Shown here in pieces: positions 1-6,442 of a stretch of DNA of 14,647 nt. The notes under the pieces were generated by a model. It searched no databases. It worked only from the letters and a program-made list of their open reading frames with translations, and had not been told where the DNA came from. The first letter of the stretch is position 1, and every line of letters begins with the position of its first letter. The position numbers and the translations under genes were made by a program. The stretch is from Spirochaetales bacterium (GTDB lineage: Bacteria; Spirochaetota; Spirochaetia; DSM-27196; PWMO01): NCBI GenBank assembly GCA_007130025.1, contig SLTF01000452.1:1-14647 (forward strand), given 5' to 3'.

Positions 1-291
1 CTCGGGACCGCGGTCGATTTCGCGCCAATTGGGCACCAGTTTACCGGTACCCGCGACGATGTCTGGTTACGGCAACACGCCTGGCGCTTTGGTTTCTCGC
101 TATCTTATCCCCAGGGCTTCGAGGAGATCACCGGCTACATCTTTGAGCCGTGGCACTATCGCTACCTGGGTCGCGAGACCACCCTGCTCGAACGCGACTT
201 TTTTGGTGGCATCCAGCAGTTCCTGCTCGAGTTTCTGCACCAGTACGGGGACCACTTTCGCTCCCTTCGGACACCCCCGGTGCGGGAGTAG
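1..291 (+). CDS. VanY-type D-alanyl-D-alanine carboxypeptidase, C-terminal part (5' cut by window edge)
   Basis: Frame 1 is open from the first base to the TAG at 289-291, giving 96 residues. They match the end of a peptidase M15B/VanY domain (PF02557), a zinc D,D-carboxypeptidase that trims the terminal D-Ala of peptidoglycan stem peptides in the periplasm. Visible motifs are LGTAVDF at residues 1-7, where Asp6 is the expected second zinc ligand of the HxxGxAxD motif, and FEPWHYRYLG at 48-57, where Glu49 is the expected catalytic base and His52 the third zinc ligand. Phe40-Gly45 (FEEITG) before it is also typical. The first zinc histidine and any signal peptide lie outside the window. The stop codon falls inside the ribosome-binding region of the next gene, so the two are probably cotranscribed. 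The family assignment is firm; the exact substrate is not. Confidence 0.88.
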   Translation, partial: LGTAVDFAPIGHQFTGTRDDVWLRQHAWRFGFSLSYPQGFEEITGYIFEPWHYRYLGRETTLLERDFFGGIQQFLLEFLHQYGDHFRSLRTPPVRE

Positions 292-296
292 CCACG

Positions 297-1571
297 ATGG
301 AGCTGCTTGCCCCGGCAGGAAATATCGAAAAACTGCGCTACGCCTTCCACTACGGCGCCGATGCGGCCTACATCGGCCTGCACGGGTTTTCGCTGCGGAC
401 CCGCGCGGACAACTTCAGCACCTCCGACGCCGAGACGCTTCGCGCCGTGAAGGGCAATCGAAGACTCTACTGCGCGCTCAACATCTATTTCTTTGACAAC
501 GATATCGGCCGTCTGGACGCCGCCCTCGACCGGGTGGAGCCGGGAGTCTTTGATGCATTCATCGTAAGCGATCTGGGAATCGTTCGGCTTCTGCAGCGCC
601 GCTTCCCAAACACCGAACTCCACCTCTCCACCCAGGCAAACTGCGTCAACGCCGATGCGGTGCGCCTCTACCGTGATCTGGGTTTCCATCGCGTAGTGCC
701 GGGGCGCGAGCTCTCGCTCGCACAAATTGCCGCAATCAGGAGCGCGGTTCCCGAGGTAGCGCTCGAGGTTTTTGTGCACGGGGCGATGTGCCTTGCTTAC
801 TCGGGCCGCTGTTTCCTGAGCGCGTGGATGGCCGGTCGCTCGGGAAATCGGGGCGACTGCGCCCACTCCTGCCGCTGGGCCTACCGGGTTGGCGAGGACC
901 CCTCGGCGCGCCCCGAGGTTCCGCCTGGCGCGCTTCCACCCGACGCGATCCACGCGGTGCTGGAGGAAGCCGAGCGGCCCGGTGAGTTCTACCCCATTGT
1001 CGAGGGTGAGGGGTTCACCGAGATACTCTCCTCGCGAGACCTCTGCATGATCGACCACCTGCCCGCCCTGCGTGACGCCGGCGTTGACAGCCTGAAGATC
1101 GAGGGACGCATGAAATCGGTCTACTACACCTCGGTGGTGACGCGCGCCTACCGCGCCGCGCTCGACTCGATGGCCGCCGTACCGGACGCGACCGTGCTCC
1201 CCGACTCGGTGCGCCCCTTCACCGACGAGCTGCAGCGGGTGAGCCACCGCGACTACACCACCGGGTTCTACTTTGGGGACGGGGAGATCCAGAAACCCGC
1301 CGCAAGCGGATACCGGCGCGACAGTCTCTATCTCGGAAGCATCGGACGGGAGATTTCCCCGGGACGGTTTATGCTCGAGGTGAAAAACGGGTTTCGCCGT
1401 GGCGAGCCGGTTGAACTCCTGGGCCCCAACCGCGCAGCCGTGGTTCTGACCGACTACCGCCTGCTGGACCCCTCGGGCAACCCCGTGGATCGGGTGATTC
1501 ACCACGGAGAGTGGCAGATCGAACCCGGCGTGCCCGCCCAAGCCCTCGATCTGCTGCGCCGCGCGCTCTGA
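297..1571 (+). CDS. U32 family protein, probable tRNA 5-hydroxyuridine synthesis protein (TrhP/YegQ type)
   Basis: 424 residues. The reading frame opens further upstream, but ATG 297 is chosen because GGGAG lies at 284-288, eight bases before it, and MELLAPAGNIEKL is the classic U32 N-terminus. The U32 signature (PF01136) is intact: EVFVHGAMCLAYSGRC at residues 157-172. Four cysteines at 165, 172, 188 and 192 (C-x6-C-x15-C-x3-C) are the spacing expected for an iron-sulfur cluster in this family. The C-terminal part, around GRFMLEVKNGFRRGEPVE, looks like the small beta domain of the YegQ/TrhP branch. The length also fits that branch better than the longer RlhA proteins. Known TrhP proteins make 5-hydroxyuridine at tRNA position 34 from prephenate; they are not proteases despite the family name. 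The gene sits five bases after the VanY stop. The TrhP sub-assignment is inferred. Confidence 0.87.
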   Translation: MELLAPAGNIEKLRYAFHYGADAAYIGLHGFSLRTRADNFSTSDAETLRAVKGNRRLYCALNIYFFDNDIGRLDAALDRVEPGVFDAFIVSDLGIVRLLQRRFPNTELHLSTQANCVNADAVRLYRDLGFHRVVPGRELSLAQIAAIRSAVPEVALEVFVHGAMCLAYSGRCFLSAWMAGRSGNRGDCAHSCRWAYRVGEDPSARPEVPPGALPPDAIHAVLEEAERPGEFYPIVEGEGFTEILSSRDLCMIDHLPALRDAGVDSLKIEGRMKSVYYTSVVTRAYRAALDSMAAVPDATVLPDSVRPFTDELQRVSHRDYTTGFYFGDGEIQKPAASGYRRDSLYLGSIGREISPGRFMLEVKNGFRRGEPVELLGPNRAAVVLTDYRLLDPSGNPVDRVIHHGEWQIEPGVPAQALDLLRRAL

Positions 1572-1586
1572 TTCACCCCATCGCGT

Positions 1587-2567
1587 TCACCCGATTGCGC
1601 GGAGCCTCACCGAGAGAGTAGCGAGCAGTTCCTCCACCGCCGCGCACCGACGGCTGAGATAACCGGCAACCACCGGTTCATCCATTCCGCCGCGGAGCCG
1701 CTCGCGCACGCGGTCGCGCACGCGGTTGAGCTCTTCGAGTGTGCCGGTGACTTCCTCCGACGCAACGGCGCGACCGCCGACCGTCTCGCGCATTCCCGGA
1801 TCGCGCATCGCCCAGGCAAGCGCTTCGCTCACCCTGCGGACGGTGCCCCACGCCGATTCAAGCACCAGATCCAGCTCAGACAGGGCGTGAGCAACGGCGA
1901 AGATCTCGGGCACCACGGCATCGGTTGCCGATGCGGTAGCGGCAGGCGAAGCCGAACCGCCGACGGTGGCAGAATCCACCGCCGCTGCAATCGCGACCTC
2001 AATCGGGCCGTCCAATCGAGGAGGCGGCTCATCTTCGATGTGCACGCTCACCCCATCCGAAACGATGCGCTCGGCAACCGGTTCGCTCACCAGCTCACGA
2101 TAAAGAGCCGAAGCGTTGGGGAATGACTCGCTGATCCCGAGGATTACCTGCGACGGTTCTTTGCCAATGGAGCAGAGATCGTCCCACACCCGTTCGGCCA
2201 TCCGCACCCCCGCGGCCGCGTACTCTCGCCGTGACGCCGGGTCGCGGGTCAGCTCGGAAAGGTGTGCAAAGGGGGGAACCCGGTCGAGTGCGCGGATCAA
2301 ACCTCCCCGCGCAAGTCGCGGAATCAGTGAGACCGCGCTTCGGTGGGCAACTTCAAACACCCCGGCAACCGCTTCCTCGGTAAACGACCCGGGTCCGCGC
2401 ATTCGACCGTCGATGGTCCACGGAAATACCGACTCCCAGTCGACCACAAGCTCGCGGACGCCGCGCGCTGCGAGGGCAGGGATGATTCGCGAAAGCCGCT
2501 CGGCGTGCGGCGGTGCGAAGCTGAGATCAATCGAGATGCGATTGGGAAAGCCGCGGGCACCACTCAT
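1587..2567 (-). CDS. GH20/hexosaminidase-D-like protein, shortened and probably non-catalytic
   Basis: 326 residues from ATG 2567. A TTG 42 bases upstream is also in frame, but the family-like sequence begins only after the ATG. Residues 11-105 follow the first half of a hexosaminidase D-type GH20 barrel: RISIDLSFAPP (10-20), an LVVDWESVFPW strand-loop (40-50, compare the family IEYEDMFPY), GPGSFTEEAV (58-67) and PPFAHLSE (98-105). The expected FGH histidine region reads ARGGL (86-90), and the catalytic Asp-Glu pair reads Ser146-Glu147 in ILGISESFP. After about residue 185 the barrel seems to be replaced by an Ala/Ser-rich linker (191-218), followed by a helical C-terminal region (220-326) like the tail of the family. 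The key residues are therefore missing and hydrolase activity is doubtful. It is convergent with the U32 gene, 15 bases away. The family resemblance is by eye. Confidence 0.7.
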   Translation of the reverse strand: MSGARGFPNRISIDLSFAPPHAERLSRIIPALAARGVRELVVDWESVFPWTIDGRMRGPGSFTEEAVAGVFEVAHRSAVSLIPRLARGGLIRALDRVPPFAHLSELTRDPASRREYAAAGVRMAERVWDDLCSIGKEPSQVILGISESFPNASALYRELVSEPVAERIVSDGVSVHIEDEPPPRLDGPIEVAIAAAVDSATVGGSASPAATASATDAVVPEIFAVAHALSELDLVLESAWGTVRRVSEALAWAMRDPGMRETVGGRAVASEEVTGTLEELNRVRDRVRERLRGGMDEPVVAGYLSRRCAAVEELLATLSVRLRAIG

Positions 2568-2652
2568 TGTTTTCAACTCTATCGCACCCCCGCGGCCGCG
2601 CGCAAGCAAAATCGCCCTTGTCTTTTCACACGGTTCGCGGATATGGTGCGGT

Positions 2653-3972
2653 ATGCAGACAATTGAGCAGCGATGGGCCGCCGTTGGACTTCAGGTTCCC
2701 CACATCTGGCTCCCCGCACCGGAAACCGACTTGAATCGCTGGGCGGTCATTGCGTGCGATCAGCACACCTCCAACCCCGAGTACTGGCACCGCGTGGAAC
2801 AGCTTGTGGCCGGCGCGCCGTCCACGCTCTCGCTCATATTCCCCGAGGTCTACCTGGGTTCGCCCGATCGCGCCGATCGCGTTACCCGCATTGCCGAGGA
2901 GATGCGCCGCTACGAGCGGGAAGACGTGCTGCGGAATCGCGGTCCCATGGCGGTACTGGTTCAGCGCTCTACGCCGCACGTTCCCCTGCGTACCGGTCTG
3001 GTGGTAGCCCTCGATCTCGAGCGCTACGACTTCCGCCCGGACTCTACTTCCCTGATCCGCGCCACCGAGGGAACCATTCTTGATCGGCTTCCCCCGCGCG
3101 TTGAGGTACGCCGGCAGGTGAGCTTTGAGCTTCCCCACGTCCTGGTCCTGATCGATGACCCCAATGGAACCGTCATTGAACCGCTCGCCGCCAACCGCGA
3201 CGGCCTCGAAATGGTCTACGAAACCGAACTCATGCTCGGAGGCGGGGCGGTGCGGGGATACGCCGTGAACGACGAGGCGCGCCTTGGGCGCATCGCCGAT
3301 GCGCTTGCGGCCCTGGCCGAACCGAGTCGACTGAAGGCGCGCTACGGCCGCGACGACGCGATGCTCTTCGCGGTGGGAGACGGAAATCACTCGCTGGCAA
3401 CCGCCAAACAGGTGTGGGACGAGCGGAAAGCCGCGGGTGCTGCCAACGATGATCCGGCGCGATACGCGCTGGTTGAACTGATCAACATGCACGACCCCGG
3501 CCTCCACGTGGAGCCCATTCATCGAGTGGTAAGCGGGATTTCCTTCGATGAGCTCGCGGCGGCGGTTACCCGGGCCGGCGGAATCGGGACGGAACGGGCA
3601 ACGCCCACCGACGCTGCCGTTGCGATTGCGTCGGGTACGACTGCCCGGTTTGCCCTGATTTCCGATTCTACCGCCCTGCTCTTTGACGCGAGCGACTCTC
3701 CGGAGCAGGCACCGGCGGTGCTGGTTCAAAACCTGCTGGAAGAGCTGGAGCGTGAGCGTCCCGGCACCATCGAGGTAGACTACATCCACGGCACGGAAGC
3801 GATCCTTTCGCTCTCTGCCCAGCCGGGGCGGTGCGGGTTCCTGGTCCCGGCCATTCGCGCCGAGACGCTGTTTGGATTTGTCGCCAATCACGGACCCCTG
3901 CCGCGCAAGGTCTTCTCGCTCGGCGAGGCGGAAGAGAAGCGGTACTACCTGGAATCGCGGAAGATCGTCTGA
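2653..3972 (+). CDS. DUF1015 family protein of unknown function
   Basis: 439 residues from ATG 2653. The open frame runs far upstream, but that part lies antisense to the GH20-like gene. At the ATG the sequence becomes typical of the DUF1015 family (PF06245): MQTIEQRWAAVGLQVPHIWL, then DLNRWAVIACDQHTSNPEYW (26-45), which is a subgroup signature, and the conserved VGDGNHSLATAKQVWDE (241-257). The GNHSLATAK segment matches the family's usual DGHHR/GNHSL motif. Family length is usually about 400-450 residues, so it looks full length. No signal peptide or membrane helix is visible, so it is probably cytoplasmic. No reaction is established for the family to my knowledge. There is no good ribosome-binding site; a TATGGT at 2642-2647 lies five bases before the ATG. 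The last 28 bases overlap the convergent FtsB-like gene. Confidence 0.85.
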   Translation: MQTIEQRWAAVGLQVPHIWLPAPETDLNRWAVIACDQHTSNPEYWHRVEQLVAGAPSTLSLIFPEVYLGSPDRADRVTRIAEEMRRYEREDVLRNRGPMAVLVQRSTPHVPLRTGLVVALDLERYDFRPDSTSLIRATEGTILDRLPPRVEVRRQVSFELPHVLVLIDDPNGTVIEPLAANRDGLEMVYETELMLGGGAVRGYAVNDEARLGRIADALAALAEPSRLKARYGRDDAMLFAVGDGNHSLATAKQVWDERKAAGAANDDPARYALVELINMHDPGLHVEPIHRVVSGISFDELAAAVTRAGGIGTERATPTDAAVAIASGTTARFALISDSTALLFDASDSPEQAPAVLVQNLLEELERERPGTIEVDYIHGTEAILSLSAQPGRCGFLVPAIRAETLFGFVANHGPLPRKVFSLGEAEEKRYYLESRKIV

Positions 3973-4376
3973 GCAAGCACAAACGCGAGCAACCCCAGAC
4001 AGAGCGATAGAGCCCGCAAATGGCTGCGTTCAATCACGGCGTTTCGCTCGGGGCGGGGAAGTTTGTCGCCGGGGCGCTCGATCTGAGGCTCCGACGGTGC
4101 GCGTCCCGGTATCCGAATGATCCCCTCGTCGGGGCGCAGATAGCCGATTCGGCGCGATTCGATGCGAATCTGCTCGGCGTCGCTCTGCAACCGTTCCGCG
4201 GCAGCCGCAAGACGGTCACGATCGGTTTCGAGCAGTTCAATATGGGCGCGCAGATCGTCGCGATACCGCTCGATTCGACCGTACGCAACCATCCCCCGCT
4301 CACCAAAGGCGAAAGTCAGGAGCAGATACGACCAGAGGGTTACGCAGGCGGCAATGCCGAGGCTCTTTCGGGTCAC
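3945..4376 (-). CDS. FtsB/DivIC-like septum formation initiator with an extra C-terminal membrane helix
   Basis: 143 residues from GTG 4376. Residues 8-24 form an N-terminal membrane helix, followed by FGERGMVAYGRIE (24-36), a coiled-coil stretch (about 36-75, heptad-like with ELLETDRDRLAAAAERLQSD) and RIGYLRPDEGIIRI (76-89). This is the order of FtsB/DivIC proteins (PF04977), small bitopic proteins of the divisome that bridge FtsL and FtsQ and help activate septal peptidoglycan synthesis. Unusually, residues 120-138 (LRALSLCLGLLAFVLAQTI) form a second hydrophobic helix, so the protein would be a hairpin with both ends in the cytoplasm. No ribosome-binding site is evident; TATTCT lies six bases before the GTG. 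The gene overlaps the end of the DUF1015 gene by 28 bases on the opposite strand and is divergent from the acidic-protein operon. Confidence 0.78.
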   Translation of the reverse strand: MTRKSLGIAACVTLWSYLLLTFAFGERGMVAYGRIERYRDDLRAHIELLETDRDRLAAAAERLQSDAEQIRIESRRIGYLRPDEGIIRIPGRAPSEPQIERPGDKLPRPERNAVIERSHLRALSLCLGLLAFVLAQTIFRDSR

Positions 4377-4382
4377 ACTTCA

Positions 4383-4388
4383 AGAATA
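4383..4388 (-). promoter_or_regulatory. Candidate -10 element for the FtsB-like gene
   Basis: TATTCT on the minus strand matches four of six bases of TATAAT and ends six bases before the GTG start. No convincing -35 was seen about 17 bases further upstream. If used, transcription would begin at or next to the start codon, giving a leaderless mRNA, which agrees with the absence of a Shine-Dalgarno sequence. Evidence is only this hexamer and its position. Confidence 0.35.
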
Positions 4389-4465
4389 CGGTTGATTCGC
4401 ATCGTTGCTTTAGCGCAGACGCCGCGTTGCCCCCCTCGAACCCCCTCTCAAGGCTGATACTCTTG

Positions 4466-4495
4466 TTGACAACGCGAAAAGCGTTGCAGTACAGT
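4466..4495 (+). promoter_or_regulatory. Near-consensus sigma-70 promoter of the acidic-protein/DUF115 operon
   Basis: A perfect TTGACA -35 at 4466-4471 and TACAGT -10 at 4490-4495 (four of six consensus bases) are separated by 18 bases. The predicted start near 4502 gives a leader of about 60 bases before the ATG at 4564, which has a strong GGGGAG site at 4553-4558. It is the best promoter in the window and lies in the largest intergenic gap (4377-4563), divergent from the FtsB-like gene. Promoter calls by eye are provisional, but both hexamers and the spacing are good. Confidence 0.7.
4470..4486. promoter_or_regulatory. Perfect 6-bp dyad between -35 and -10, possible operator
   Basis: CAACGC (4470-4475) and GCGTTG (4481-4486) form a perfect inverted repeat around the five-base centre GAAAA. 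The dyad fills almost the whole promoter spacer and overlaps the last bases of the -35. A repressor or MerR-like activator site would fit this position, and the 18-base spacer is slightly long. It lies upstream of the expected transcription start, so it should act as DNA rather than as an RNA hairpin. No matching regulator gene is visible in the window. Confidence 0.45.
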
Positions 4496-4563
4496 GAGAA
4501 ACGTGTCAAAACGACCTCCGGCACTGCCGATAAGAAGTAACAGACGCGCAGCGGGGAGTGAGT

Positions 4564-6414
4564 ATGGATCTCGAGCAGTATGGAGTTTGGGTCAAAGCCG
4601 GGCCGGAGGACGTCACCGATGAGTCCGAAGAAATGTTTGCCCTGTCCGATGTCGCCGATGACGTAGATGAATCATCGTTCGACGACGAGCGCAGCCTCAC
4701 CTCGGAAGAGGAAGATCTGCTCGCCTCGCTCGAAGAAGAAGACGAGCTTACGGACAGCGACGATCTCGAACGCGCTTCAGCCCTTGAACGTGAGTCCGCC
4801 GAAGAAATCTCCGAGGAATCGTTTTCGTTTGACGATACCGGAGAGGATCTCGACGAGACACTGTCGCTCGATGACTTCTCCCTTGATGACATCGAGTCCG
4901 AACTCGAAGTTGAAACGGAACTCGGCACCGACTCCGCATCTTCGGATGACGAAGAGTTCTCCATCGATCTCGATGACGACGAGTTCACCATCGACTCCCT
5001 CGAGTCGGCCGACGCCGAACCGTCTGCGAGCCTTTCGGCGCATCTGGACGAGGCCGAAATGTCCATTGGTGACGACGAGATCATCGACATCGATATCGAG
5101 ACAATTCCCTCCGACGACACAATGGATGAAATATCGGAATCCTCGTTCGCGGTTGAAGACCAGGGTGAAGAGCTCCCGGAGCTCGATCTTGATGAAGAGT
5201 TTGACGACGTGGAGGCGGTAACCGCCGAGATGTTGGCTGAAGTCCCGTCCGAAGCCCCGGAACCCGAGGCCCTCGCCGGCATTGAAACCGAACTCGCTTC
5301 GATCAAGTCCGAGTTGCAGGCGTTGAAACAGGAGCTCGCGGAGCTGCGGCGTGGCTCACCTTCCCTGCCTCAGGCGGTCGCCGGTACGCAACCGGTTGAA
5401 GAGCCCCAGATTGACGCCGGATTCTTTGAGGAAGATGAAGACGAGACAATCGCCCTTACCGGCGACGAACTGGATAACATTCTCAACACCGCCGAGTTCA
5501 CCGAGGAACTGGGGCAACCGAGTGAGGTTGATGACATCGATCTCGGCCTGGACGCCGGCACTTCCGAAGACGCAGAGCTTGCCGACCAGCCCATCGATGA
5601 GATTGTGCTCGAAGAAATGGACTCAGAGCACGGCGATCTTGAGCTTGACTCGATCGATCTGGACTCCGGCCTCAGCATGCTTGACGATACCCTCAGCCCG
5701 GGGGATCAGGACGAAGAGATCACCCTTCACTCCGGCGAAGACGATGAGGCCGAGCTTGACACCGATCTGCTGCTCAGCGAGGAAGACGACGACGCAAACT
5801 CGATGATGGACGAGCCCACCTCGCCATTCTCCGGATCGCAGGATGCTGTGCAGGAGCTCGCGGACATGGACATTGACTCTGAACTCGCGGGCATCGAAGA
5901 GCTGAGCGATGAGGACCTCGAGTCTCCCTTCGCCGTTGACGCGTTCTCGTCCACGGATACCCTGGAGGAGGGCCTCGATCTGGACGACGACGCCCCGGAA
6001 TCCTCGGACGAGGATACCCTGGTGCTCAACCTCGATGACGACGAAGAGATTGGTGCGCTGGAGCTGTCGGCCGATGACGATGATGACGACGTCGAAGAAG
6101 CGCTCTCCCTCGATGAGGATGAAGACGACGATCTCGGAATCGACCTCAACAGCGATGAAGGTGAGGAAGCCTTCACCTTCGGCGAAGAGGTTCTGACTCC
6201 GTCGTTTCAGGACCGGGAATCGATGGCTCAAAGCGAAACCGAGAACGAGGCGGCAAGCCTTCCGTCGGACCTTCGCGATGAGATTCGATCGGTCCTGAAA
6301 TACATGGATCAGCTGCTTGAGTCACTGCCGGAAGAGAAGATCGAAGAGTTTGCGAGATCCGAACACTTTGATGTATACAAACGGCTCTTCGAAGAGCTTG
6401 GACTTGAATCGTAG
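4564..6414 (+). CDS. Long Asp/Glu-rich low-complexity protein heading the DUF115 operon, unknown function
   Basis: 616 residues from ATG 4564 (GGGGAG at 4553-4558); a GTG two codons upstream is less well spaced. I do not recognise a named family. The protein is dominated by Asp, Glu, Ser and Leu with repeated but irregular blocks such as FSLDDIE, FSIDLDDDEF, LDLDEEFDD and LNLDDDEEI. It has only six lysines, no cysteine and no signal peptide or membrane helix. Four parts look ordered: the N-terminus EQYGVWVKAGPEDV (4-17), a coiled coil at 239-263 (ETELASIKSELQALKQELA), a segment around ALTGDELDNILNTAEF (298-313), and a C-terminal domain at 566-616 with KYMDQLLESLPEEKIEEFA. The pattern suggests a flexible acidic scaffold with folded ends. 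Opposite-strand open frames here are Ser-rich shadows of GA-rich codons. The gene starts a four-gene operon, with 28 bases to the next gene. Confidence 0.85.
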   Translation: MDLEQYGVWVKAGPEDVTDESEEMFALSDVADDVDESSFDDERSLTSEEEDLLASLEEEDELTDSDDLERASALERESAEEISEESFSFDDTGEDLDETLSLDDFSLDDIESELEVETELGTDSASSDDEEFSIDLDDDEFTIDSLESADAEPSASLSAHLDEAEMSIGDDEIIDIDIETIPSDDTMDEISESSFAVEDQGEELPELDLDEEFDDVEAVTAEMLAEVPSEAPEPEALAGIETELASIKSELQALKQELAELRRGSPSLPQAVAGTQPVEEPQIDAGFFEEDEDETIALTGDELDNILNTAEFTEELGQPSEVDDIDLGLDAGTSEDAELADQPIDEIVLEEMDSEHGDLELDSIDLDSGLSMLDDTLSPGDQDEEITLHSGEDDEAELDTDLLLSEEDDDANSMMDEPTSPFSGSQDAVQELADMDIDSELAGIEELSDEDLESPFAVDAFSSTDTLEEGLDLDDDAPESSDEDTLVLNLDDDEEIGALELSADDDDDDVEEALSLDEDEDDDLGIDLNSDEGEEAFTFGEEVLTPSFQDRESMAQSETENEAASLPSDLRDEIRSVLKYMDQLLESLPEEKIEEFARSEHFDVYKRLFEELGLES

Positions 6415-6442
6415 TTGGGTTCGTAGCAAAGGGTAGGTTGTG

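Noticed and set aside
162..1541. 459-codon open frame on the minus strand
   Set aside because: It is fully antisense to the U32 gene, whose family motifs and ribosome site are clear. The translation shows no family pattern and is a high-GC shadow.
2116..2652. Upstream extension of the DUF1015 frame by 179 codons
   Set aside because: This part is antisense to the GH20-like gene and has an Arg/Ser-rich shadow composition. Family homology begins at ATG 2653.
2626..3891. 421-codon open frame on the minus strand
   Set aside because: It is antisense to the DUF1015 gene, which has conserved motifs. No recognisable protein pattern.
4416..4450. C-rich tract before the promoter as a terminator or regulatory repeat
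   Set aside because: There is no matching inverted arm or U-tract; it appears to be simple composition.
4506..5306. Ser-rich 266-codon frame on the minus strand, and a similar one at 5727-6176
   Set aside because: Reverse complements of GAC, GAT, GAA and GAG codons read as Ser/Val/Leu/Phe-type runs. These are compositional mirrors of the acidic protein, not genes.
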